Of a stretch of DNA of 64,000 nt, positions 1-10,300 are shown piece by piece. The translations under genes were made by a program, and so were the position numbers. The notes under the pieces are model-generated. The model was not told the origin of the DNA. It was given only the letters and a program-made list of their open reading frames with translations, and did no database searches. The stretch's first letter is position 1, and each line of letters begins with the position of its first letter. The stretch comes from Cercophora sp. LCS_1. Lineage: Eukaryota; Ascomycota; Sordariomycetes; Sordariales; Lasiosphaeriaceae. The DNA is taken from NCBI GenBank assembly GCA_036250225.1, contig JAPZLL010000011.1:124001-188000 (forward strand). The letters run 5' to 3'.

Positions 1-1585
1 TAGGTGAATGACGCCATGTGTTACGGGATCGGACTTCCTGATCGTATTTTTGAGGTATCGATGCCAAGACACGACAGCCGGGAGAAGCCCATGACCGTCG
101 TGAAAGCCATCCAGGGCCCGCGGACCGTCCGAGCCTCCATTCCCGTTGGCGACCTCAGCGAGTTTGATCATGGCGAGTTTTCGGAACCCCGGGTACTGAC
201 GCGAATAAGCGTCGGATCCAAGCACAACCCAGGTAGCGACGCTGGAAAGTAGACAGCCAAAGGACCACGTATCGATCTTTTGCGTTTGCGGCGTCATCGT
301 CCCCTTTCGCAGGCGGCCACTGTCGCATTCCGGAGCGCCTAGTTACACATATTTGTCAGCGGGCGGCGCGTCCACAAAGGCCACGGAAAGCAGGGCGCCA
401 TACCGTATGTGTACGTCACCCCGACCAAGTACGCGGACGGGATTTTGCCCGGTTCGTTGAACTTAAATTTGGCAAAGCCAAAGTCAGCGAGCTTGAACTT
501 CCCTTGGGAAAAGAGGATGTTGCTCGGCTTAACATCGCCATGCCACCCGTTGAAGTCTTCAACATCCCCGCCGGGACCCTCATAGCGAAATTTGTGCACT
601 TTCTTGAGCGTGGTTGCGACCCCAAAGATATTCTCCCAGAATTCGATAATCTCCGAGGCCAAAACCGGTGGCTGATTGAGGGCCAAGTATTCATCAAGGT
701 CTTGGTCCCCATACTCCAAAAGGATATTGTGTGTTCTTTCGAGCGAGCCTTGGTTTGCCTTCTCTTCAGTATACCCGCCAAAGCACTCCACAACTCCCTC
801 CAAATCTTTCATTCCAACAAAGTTGCTTGTTTCGGTATCGAAGACGCTACGATTTTTGTCGGAGTATGACTTGATCGCGAACTGGTAACACTGGAGAGAT
901 ACTCTGTTAGTGCTACCACCTTTCGGAGAAAAGAGACGTGGGAGAAACTCACCAGACCGAAGTCCCGATCCTTGAATTCATATCCTCGGTGTGGATCCTT
1001 TTCCCGAAGTTTGGTCTTGAGTTTGTCTGGAACAAGCCCCTCTGGAACCAGTACTCCATGGACAGTCGCTGTGCCGCCCTCGCCGACCTTCTCCTTCCTG
1101 CAGAATGGCAGAATCCACTGTCCGCCAGTGTAGGCTTTGGCGTGGGCGCACATGTCCTCGAGCTTGGCGGGATTGAATGCCCACCGCTTCTCGTCAAACT
1201 CATCTAGGATTGTCGAGTCCCCCTCGAGGTGCGCAGCAAGCGAGTTTCGAAGGCTCTCGTCGAGGCTTTTGTCGAGGTTGTTGTCATCGAAGTACTGCTT
1301 GAAGACGTGAATCCACTTGCCGCAGTCGAGGCTCAGGAGGATCGCAAAAACAATAACCGCATTGCCAATATTACTCGGCTGTGCACGGGCGAATTCCTTC
1401 TGGTACACGGCCTGGAGTAGCTTCCCGAGGGTTTTTCCCTTGAGCATCCATTCTTTTATCCGCGCAACAGGATGGTAGAAGGTGCGGCCCTCGTAGTTCT
1501 TTCCCTTGCATTCGTCAACCTGCGCCTTGAACGCCACCAATATGTCGCCGTCGGGAATGGGCGACGCCGTCGGCGCTGCTAGCAT
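1..1585 (-). CDS. Serine/threonine protein kinase-like protein, 3' end outside window
   Basis: Three exons are read: 1585-953, 890-404 and 338-1, with introns of 62 and 65 bp (GTGAG..CAG and GTATG..TAG). The frame is open to the window edge, so the C-terminus is missing. The start is the ATG at 1585. After about 170 residues of unassigned N-terminal region comes a kinase fold: glycine-rich loop VGEGGTATV, the ATP-anchoring lysine in FAIK just after the first splice junction, HGDVKPSNIL as the catalytic loop (HGD replaces HRD), DFGFAKF as the metal-binding motif, then YG-APEC restored exactly across intron 2, followed by DTWSFGC of subdomain IX. These motifs suggest an active kinase. Fungal kinases of this layout often lie near HET/NLR-type genes, which fits the neighbourhood, but the substrate and pathway are unknown. 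Splice calls are strong because each junction restores a kinase motif. Confidence 0.85.
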
Positions 1586-2366
1586 GGCGGTTCGTTGAAC
1601 GGTCGCGCAAGCGTTCGCGGTCGAATTGCGGGCAGTTTACCCGTTGGCGGGGTCCGGGCGGGCAGGCAGGGGAGTCGGGCGCCGTGTCTCTTGATAAAGC
1701 GCGCTGCTCGAGGCGGGTGCTTGGATAGGATGGGATGAATGCGATAGATGGGGAGAAGGATGCGTGGTGTGAAATGGCGCTGGTGGTGGGAATGAACGGT
1801 TTCTCGCAAGGCTCTCACGATCCCAGGCTCTCAGCGGAAGGAGGGGCAAGCTCGTCGCAGCGGCTACCCCCAAGCCGCCCACCAATGACTGTGAGGCTGA
1901 AGAGCGGCAGCAAACAACCCCTGTAGGGCAGGCAGTCTCCATCTCGACCATCGGGGGAGCGCCCGAAAGCCAACGAGGCGGTAATGCGAAATCATGTTGC
2001 GAGTAAATCCCACGCAGGCGATGATCGACGCGCAACCCGGTGGACGGGAGCTACGCCGCGGGAAGACCATAGGAGCAGCAATGGAACGTCCCTGAGGTGA
2101 GGCGGGAGGGCCCTTCGTCAAGGTGACGGGAGGTGGGGTACCTGTGCACGGACCGAGCACTCCCGCCTACTCTCCAGGCCGGGATGCCGCCGACCCCGCC
2201 CCAACATTCAGCGGTAGGGGAGGGTCATCCATGCTTAAGATAGCTTATTTGCACCACATTCCATCCAAATCCAACACTCAACTTGCGTACCTGGGTGAGC
2301 AGCTTGATCGACCCAAACTTGACATTTTGGAAACCACGGGATTATCCCACCGTCACGTTGTGATTG
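1586..2366. other. Intergenic region upstream of the kinase
   Basis: About 780 bp between the kinase start and the stop codon of the CorA-like gene, both on the minus strand. Frames here lack conserved motifs. It should contain the kinase promoter and the 3' UTR of nothing obvious; no TATA box or repeat stands out. Confidence 0.5.
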
Positions 2367-4260
2367 CTACGGAAACGCCTCGGCGCCGCCCTTTTTACCA
2401 GCCCACAATGGCAACTTTGCAGAAATCTCCGTCAATCCTGTTCCCGGGACCCGGAGCCAACCCTCAATCCGCCGACGAAGAGGGAGCGACGAGTGCTCAA
2501 TGGCACCCTCGACAGCCCCGATCGGTTCACTCGCATCGCCGCTATAACCGCCCTCAACAGCACGTGCAGCCCTTCCCGTCGCCCGCTTCATCGCACACCA
2601 CGCCGCGAGCAATGTCACGGCAGTGAGGGGTATGGTGACCTGGAGCCAGCGATTCATAGCCACCTGGGAATACTTGCCGTCGGGGTAGTTGTCCTCCTGG
2701 TATTTTATGATGTCGGTGCTGAACAAGGTCGATACAAATGTGGCCGGAAGGTACATCAGTGTTACGAGCGTGATAATACGGACGACAATGGTTTCCTGTT
2801 CCATGTTCCGGTTCAATCGCCCCATCCGACCTGCCTCGTCATCAGCACGGTATTGTTTGATCTGCCGAAAGCCCATGTCAGTAAGTCTATCTGTTCCCAC
2901 ATTGCCGGGACTTGTTCTCACAAGCTCTTTTCGATCGGCTGTCTTCTTCATTAGGGCTTTGGCCCTGCTGGCGTTGTTCTTCATGTCGCTCACGATCGTA
3001 TCGAGATTGCCCAGGAAGTCGCTGATCTCGCCAGCGCATGAGGCCCGAAACGGAAACCTGTCGTCCTTCACGAGGCCCTGGTAGAACTGCTGGAGAGACA
3101 CGAGGATGTCAATGTTGCCCTGCAAGATTACATCGGCCTCGCTCGCCTGTTCTTCCCGGATCTGCATACGCCGAACATCGTTCGACCCGTAGCGTTGCGC
3201 CAGACGACCATTCTCACGTGGACCCAATTTTGCCACCCCGCTCTCATCGTCGACAGCTTCTTCCAGTTCCCGCATATATCCCCGCCAGTCGTCGTTCGAC
3301 CACCGGGAGAAGAGCAGATGGGGCGCCAGTGACGAAACGAAGCATTTCCCGCCTGTCGCAAAAGAAGTGTCGTCCGCCCTCCCGTCCTCGCCTGTCAGGT
3401 CTTCGTATGCGTCGCAGACATCTTTTCTCCCCTTGGTCACAATCCACACCGCCCTCCCCGAGACGACATCGAACCGGTGGTAAAAAGCCGCGTTTCTGAT
3501 CGACCACCCGCCAGTGCCATTTAAACTCACCCCTTTCAGGTTGTATGCCACCTGGTACTGACAACCTGACCGTCCGAGGCTGTCTACCGGCACGGCAACA
3601 CCCTGGCGGGGAAGGACGACATGTTTTCGGAAACCACTGTATCGTACATCTCGTGGAGAACTCTGAAGCCCGAAACAGTCGAAAAAATCCAAATATGCTG
3701 GCATGACCCCGTGGTAGGTGAATATCACGGCGACTGTGGATCGCAAAGCCCGGAGCTTGTCCCTGGAGTGGTCGGAGAACAAGTATCTGCGGTGCGTCAG
3801 CAGGCTGCGCTATGACCCCCACCCGTGCAGAAATCCACTGACATGAAGCGGGACATTGGGTCTTCTTTTGACGCTGTCACAAGCCCCCGCTGGCCTGCGT
3901 GATTGCGAGCGTGCAGAATCCCAATATGACCTTTCACCTTTGCCTCGCTGTGCGCGTTATACTGCCAGCGAGCTAGGGTGTATTTCTGGTCAGCATTTTC
4001 TCCCTTGAATGGTGCGGTCTTCTTGGAAAGGAGCGGGGAAAGGGCTGGTTCGTACCTCGGCCCTCAAACCCCAGGTCGCGAAAGCGAACCTCAACATCAT
4101 CATCACTGGAGACGAAAAGATCTGACTCTCTCGCTTTCAACCTGTTCTGGTACCGATCAAGGGCGCCGAATGGCATTCCACCAATATTTGGGCCAAGGTT
4201 GCTTGGGTATTCGTCGGAACGACCTTGCGTCTCGGTGATGTCGACAGAGAGTGAAGCCAT
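2367..4260 (-). CDS. CorA-like membrane protein (fungal CorA/ZntB-related family)
   Basis: Three exons: 4260-4056, 3972-3843 and 3786-2367 (introns 83 and 56 bp), giving 584 residues with the frame preserved. The N-terminal part has the pattern usual for fungal CorA-like transporter-domain proteins: EYPSNL, a run ending DVEVRFRDLGFE, then KEDPMSRF joined by splicing to YLFSDHSRDKL, and YHGVMPAYLDF. The C-terminal third carries a long helical segment and two hydrophobic helices (RIITLVTLMYLPATFVSTLF and WLQVTIPLTAVTLLAAW), the CorA-type two-TM anchor. The canonical GMN signature between the helices is not present, so Mg2+ transport is doubtful. In fungi these proteins are frequent neighbours of HET and kinase genes. 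It is probably an integral membrane protein; its function is inferred only from the family. Confidence 0.8.
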
Positions 4261-4815
4261 TGCTGCAGAGGCCGATTCGAGGCCGATGCCGCTGTTGCTT
4301 CCGCTGGCGTTATATCTGGATCTGGCGCGCTCAAGTTAATATTGACCAGATCCGCGAGGCTTTCGATGGGATACCGAGATGAGTTCGGCATTGACCATGT
4401 TACATGCATGCCCCTCCAGCAACAGGGGTGCTGTCCGCACCGTTGAGTTGTTGCAAGTGGAAATGCATTTTCCTGTCATATGGTGGCAACGGCGCGTGGC
4501 ACGAATGTTTGATGAACACAAGGGTGGGGACAGACGGGTCACACGCTCAATTATTGGCTCAAAATCCCCGTTTCACAGCCCATTCCTCCAAACAACCCAC
4601 GATCGCACTTTCCGGGCGCATTTCCAAGCCCAGGCGGTCAGCTCGCTGGCACTTCCGCAGCTCAACGTGACGCCCGCGAAAGCCCCGCCGCAGCCATTAG
4701 GCAGCCGCCGCCCCTCGCCGTCTCCGCTGCTCCGGAGGGTTGGAGGGGCTGCGCTCGCGTACCTGGGGCTTGTCTCGCAACTTGGCAAGTTCCCGTTTGT
4801 CGTCCTGATCATTCG

Positions 4816-5274
4816 TTGTCAGAGCCAAACAGTTTTTGTCGTCACTGGTGACAAGGCTTTCTGCACTCACCGAAGTCAAGCCGGGATGCGGCAGTTTGAA
4901 GACATAATGGTCGGCCTCCTAGAAACGGCCGTGTTTCAGCACACAGGGCGCTCCTCAGCCCAGCTCGCGGGGCGGCGCAACCGCCAGGCACTCACCTCAT
5001 GTCGCTCAAAAATCTCGTTAGGCCAGTTCTTTCGCAAGTACTCCTCCAGCTTTTCCCAAGAGAGTAGATATGTAGAGTAGGTCACTTGTATCCTGGATGG
5101 AGTTGCCGGCGTGCTTGGCTGGGACGACCCCAGCCGAAAGGAGTCCCAGGTCAAGGTTTTCCGCGTTGCACTTTTCCCTGATCGACTGGACCCAGCAGTC
5201 TGGCTGCGATGCTTCTTCCAAAATGGGGCTGGATTTGGGTCTGGTGGGGGTTGAGGATGCCGGTCACTAGACAT
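4816..5274 (-). CDS. Possible small spliced gene or gene relic, function unknown
   Basis: On the minus strand an ATG at 5274 opens a frame with a proline-rich start, then a plausible globular stretch (TYLLSWEKLEEYLRKNW) ending at a good donor GTGAGT near 4995. After an acceptor near 4920 the next frame reads EADHYVFKLPHPGL, joining smoothly in phase. An overlapping frame (CWVQSIREKCNAENLDLGLL) in the first half also looks protein-like, so the exon structure may be more complex or the gene frameshifted. I do not recognise the family. It lies just upstream of the CorA-like gene and could be a separate neighbour or a degraded member of the local island. The end coordinate is approximate. Confidence 0.3.
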
Positions 5275-5284
5275 GGCGCACAAT

Positions 5285-6571
5285 GGAAAAATCCGGTGAT
5301 CGCGTTGAGGCTTTCCCTCTGTCCCCCGGGAATGGCGGAGCGCCGCCTAATATATGGTGCCCGACAGAAAGATGCTGCTTCCCACCGTCAGGCAACCGAA
5401 AGGAACGAGCGAGCCTGCGGCTGCCTTATGTGACAGCAAATCACCAAAGGCCGAACCTGCGAATAAGGAGTGATGCGATGCAAGCATTGGAGGACGGGGG
5501 TGATCAATCCGTGCTGTCTGCCGTGTCCCGCCAACCACACGGCGGCCGAGGGCTGGAGATGACACGGCTGGTAGGCTGTGCAAAATCGACGGACGGCTAC
5601 AACGCGCCAGCTGCCAAGCCGTGCTCTCCCCGAACCTGCGAGATGGACCAAATGCGGTGACCAAACTCGGCAATCCGGGCCCCGCCAAAGCTGACATTCG
5701 ATGGATGTGGGTCTCCTGTTCCGAGGGTCTGGACAGGGCCGACCCGGCAGAATCCGTCGCGCTGGAAGCCCCGCTTCCGGCCTCCACAAAAGCAACCTCC
5801 ATCCTCGGGGCTCTGGCCATGACAGGTACCTGGAGGCCCGGCTCACCAGGTGACATCACAGCACTTACTTCGAATACTCCCTTTCAATCTGCTATAAAGA
5901 TTCCTGCCCGCATCACGGCGAAATACCCCCCCTCGACTCCCATGGCAGAGAGCACGGACCACACTAACGGGCCCCACGTTCCCGGCTTCACGCACAGAAT
6001 TATATTCGCAACCTTATGACCACCAGCGACGCGTAGCAAGAGGGGAGCTCCATGTGATACAAAAATTATGCCTCGGACGGCGCCTATGCGTAGTATTTCC
6101 TAGACTCTAGAGAGTTACTAACAGTCAGATTATACAAAGAACTGTATATTCTATCTCGTTCCAGCTAATTCCAAATTTTGTTCAGCTGAATTGTGTTGCG
6201 CGAGGCCCCTGAGCCTTGACCCCACCACAACCACAACCAACCATAAATCACGCTTCGACACAATCTGTTCCCACTCGTCCCATTATATATACCCTCGTTA
6301 TCCGCACCGCACTGTAGAAACCTAAAATGCCTGGGTTCGGGAGCGATGTCATCGTCTACCATCTTCGCACAATACAATCCGGCTTTATAACAAGAACTAC
6401 ACCCTCAAATTCAAGGCGCGCTATTACATTTAGGGGTTCAACAGCAGCGGAGGGACAGGTCCTGTGTAATTGGAGCGAATCTTCTTTCAGTATTGCGTCG
6501 CCTCCGTCCCTCTTCCCACTTAAGGCTCGTTTGGGTCGTCTTGTATGATGAAGGGACACCCGGTCACTGGG

Positions 6572-6628
<57 letters not shown>

Positions 6629-7389
6629 TTGGCAGCGAGATTCTGTTTGCGTCGAAAGCTCCGTGGGTGTGTGGTGAAATGGCTAGGTTATGAAGAGAGG
6701 GTAAGGTTGGTGAGAACGAGTTTGAGATTAGTTGAGATGTTTGACGCTGTGCAAGTAGTGAATGGACAGTGAATTACGTCCAGAAACATGATACGGGGAG
6801 TATGGAAACACGATACAGCGGACAAGGAACAATCCCTTTAGCCATACCTGCTCCCAGTCCTAGTTTGCTTTCCCTTTTGTCCGTTGATCGTATTTTCCCT
6901 CCCCTTTATTCGCTTATCCCGCCGTTGTTTCCGTAAGTAGGCTATTATGATGAGGCAGTTGTTTGTTTTGGTATGGTGGAGGCTGGCAAGCTCTGTGAAC
7001 CATGGGTGGTGCTATGGAGCTGATAATCTGTGCCGCAATCCTCCGGTCGGTCGTGGCCCGATAGCCATTCACCTCCCGACCTGAAGTTGCAACGCACTGC
7101 TTCGGGTTAACAGGCTGCGAAATTCACAACAATGTAGCTGGTGCGTTTGAGGTGCACGAGGATTTGTGTAGGTAAGGTATTCCAGGAGTAAAACCCTACA
7201 ACGGGTTGCGAGTGGATGTCCTTTTGTAACATAGCGATAAGAGGGAATGTATCAGAGGTTCTTCGAGTATCTGCGTACACCTCTCTCAGTGTCTATTAAC
7301 TACCTGGCGCTGAGATCAAGACCAAGCCATCATATGCGGTTAATCTGGACTCGGTCAGAAAATGTTGGGCATGGTGATTTGGGACGTAC
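5285..7389. other. Long gene-poor stretch with AT-rich part and a microsatellite
   Basis: About 2.1 kb without a supportable gene. Frames in the GC-rich left half have no recognisable motif. Roughly 6050-6440 is clearly more AT-rich than the neighbourhood (short TA-rich words, many CAACCA repeats near 6225-6245), which could be a worn transposon remnant, but no terminal repeats or coding motif could be found. A trinucleotide repeat at 6571-6627 follows. Confidence 0.5.
6571..6627. repeat. (GTT)19 trinucleotide microsatellite
   Basis: An uninterrupted run of GTT of about 57 bp, flanked by CACTGG on the left and TTTTTGGCAG on the right. It is not inside any supported coding region. Length polymorphism between strains is expected. 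Confidence 0.95.
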
Positions 7390-10300
7390 CTATGCTCCAT
7401 CGCGCCTCGCGGGCCCGGCCTCAAGGTCAACCTGGCGGGCGATCTCGCGCGAATCATCTCCAGGCTTCGTCCGGCACAGCCTCTCTATGAGCCTTGCTAA
7501 ACAGCTGAGGGTGGCTGGGGACCTATCGGAGTCGTCTGACACCAGACGGGACTCGAGGAACCCATTGTACAGGAACGGGTGCTTTTCGGGAGAGCGTCCA
7601 AAGTTTACTGTGAATGCGAGTCCCACGCCAGCTCCCGTGACATCCAGCCCCACGCAAGGGTGGACTTTTCCTTTGGTCAATTCTTCCAGTTTGAGCGGGG
7701 GACCTGCACAAGTGTAAGCCCAGTAATGTCCGGATACGGAGCAGATTCTCCACTTACTGCCCATATCCATTTTGTTGCCGTTGAGAGTGCAGAATGCCTC
7801 CCCAGTCTTCAGGTTAAAGTAGACGCCCACTGTATCGCCAGCCCCGAACTGACCCTGTGTCCCAAAGTCCTGGCTGGGCGGCTCAGTGTGGAAGCCACTC
7901 TCGATGAACGGGTTACCGCCGTCACCGTGATATGCCCACGAGCTTTCAAACCAGCCGGGCATCCTGTTCTCACCGCCATCGGGGCCGCAGAAACCGAGGC
8001 CAAATATTCGGGAGCCCGAATTTTCTGTAATTGTGACCTCAAAATAGAAATACTCGTCCTTCTTATTCGTTGGAGGGGGTATAGGGTGGTCGCTTCGTAT
8101 GCATACCCACATCCAGTCCTTTAACACGGAAGTGTGCAAGGTTTCCGAAACTCGAACCTCTGTTGCACGAAGTGTTTATCGTTAGTGGTTGTCGGCCTGC
8201 GATAAGGACAACGACTTTGTGCTGACCTTGATATCCGATGCAACCAGTATGCCCACAGGAAGACATCGTTATGTTCGCCGTAAGGTCGTGTGGAACTTGC
8301 AGCTTCGTTGGCTTCCGGAAAGCCTGGGTAGAGGGTTCTATCTCGGGCTTATGGTCGTTGATATGGGCCCGAAGAGCGGATATAAACCCATCGCTGCATT
8401 TCAGTCTAGTGGCGTAGTCGAAACAGGACCAATTGTCTTGGTCAAGCTGAGCTGGGTCGCCCCCGGCTTTTGTGAGACGCCTGACGATCTCGATATCCTC
8501 AACTTTGGCTGCTTGATGGTGCGGGTTCGGGATATCCTTCCAAACGCCCAGGGTTACGGCCTTGGACATGAACAGACGGAATAACGTTTCCCTTCTTGTC
8601 TGTCTGGCGAGTTGGGCAACAGTGAGGAGGTCTTGCAGCTTCCCAGCCGTCACGGATTCACCCCTGATATGCTCGAATACTTCCTGTAACATGTCTTGCG
8701 GGACACTGAGTTCCTGGCGAATAGCCTCGCCGAGGAAGTTGAATCTGGTTTCGTCCGAGGTTTTGCTGTGCAAAAGTAGACGCTTAGCGCTGAGCAGCTT
8801 TCCGCGATTCATGGCTAGCTGGAGTGGCGTTTCATCCAGGCCGCTCTTGGCGTCCACATCGATCTCCTCCTTCGCTAGCAGCCAGCCAAGCATCTCGTTA
8901 CCATCGCCAGTCTCCACCACAGCAAAATGCAGTGGGGCATAGCGCATGTAGCCGCGAGCTGGGTTGTTGACGTCAATGCGTGGATGCTTAAGCAATTCCC
9001 TCAAAATTTCCTTCCGCCCCCCTTCACAAGCCCATGATAGCGGTGACTGCCCGGATTCTGCGTCGCTTCGATTAATGATATCTGGCCAGAGCTTGAGAAT
9101 TGGCTCGATGGCGAAGATGGAGTTGGAACGGCATGCTGTAATGAGCAATGATTCGCCGTTCTTGTCTGTGGGGTCTCTTTGAATTTGCGGTAACTCCTCA
9201 AGACTGAAAAAGTATGAGACGACGGCCTCTTGCTCCTTTCTCCTCAGAGCAAGGTGCAGTGTGGTCAGCCCGTCTGAGTCCCTCGCACTTGCATCACATC
9301 CTTCGCTAACGAGTAGTTTGATCAGGCTAGGACCGTCTGACAGCGGTTCTCCTGCCACGGCGTAGTGGAGTGCCGTCCTCCCGTCGGAATCACGGCCGTT
9401 GACGTCACATATGGCCACGGGCTCCCCTCCATCTTCAACTTCAACTGGCGTTGTCGGTCTCTCCTTCGGCTGGGGATGTTGATGTGTTTTCGCTTGCGAG
9501 AGGAATCTGGTAACCACTTTGAGCATATCTCCACTCACGGCAAGCATGAGGACCGATCTGCCATTCGAATCTTTGGCCGACAAGCTGGAGTTGAATTCGC
9601 TAATCAGCGTGATGGCAACGGCCTCATTCCGGGTAAGGAGTGCGCAGTGAAGGGCAGTTCGCTGCTGTGAATCCTGCTCGTCAATAGCAACCTTGACTAT
9701 CGAGATCAACTTCTTGATCGTCTCGACGTTGGCGACTCCAGCTGCGATGTGGAGAAAGGTTTTACCGGCCGGGTCACGGTAGTCGGGCTTCGATGATGCG
9801 AATTGTTGAAGGATATCGCACCTCTTGTCCTCAAGCCTACCCTGGCTCATAGGTGCCACGTTGCTGGATGATAGCCCTGGTGTTCCACCCCCAGAACCCG
9901 TATCTTGCCCATCATACTCATCGTCTGGCTTGCTGTGCAAAAGATAATCGATGGGAGATTTCCCCGTCCCATCAACCCGATCTGGCAGCGACCCCACCCG
10001 GAGCAGTTCATTCGCGACACCAGGGCTTCCCCGGCTGGCGGCGATATGGATGGCCTCTCGGCCCCAAATATCCCTCTCGCTGATGTCTCGGAGCAGGCCT
10101 TGTCGGGTTATGTATTGAAAAATGACCATGTTCTCACTCTTCACCGCGAGATGCAGTGGCGTCATTCCATCTCGCCCGCGGCCACTCAAGGCCATTTTCT
10201 CGTCCTCTTGGCCCGAGTCGCCGAATAATCCAACGAAGTCGATCGAAATGGTCTTGGTGGTAGCCGCAGCGTGCAAGGGGCTCCTGCCGAGGTTGTCAAG

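Noticed and set aside
2123..2954. Plus-strand frames around 2.1-2.95 kb
   Set aside because: They overlap the intergenic region and the last exon of the CorA-like gene and have no recognisable motif.
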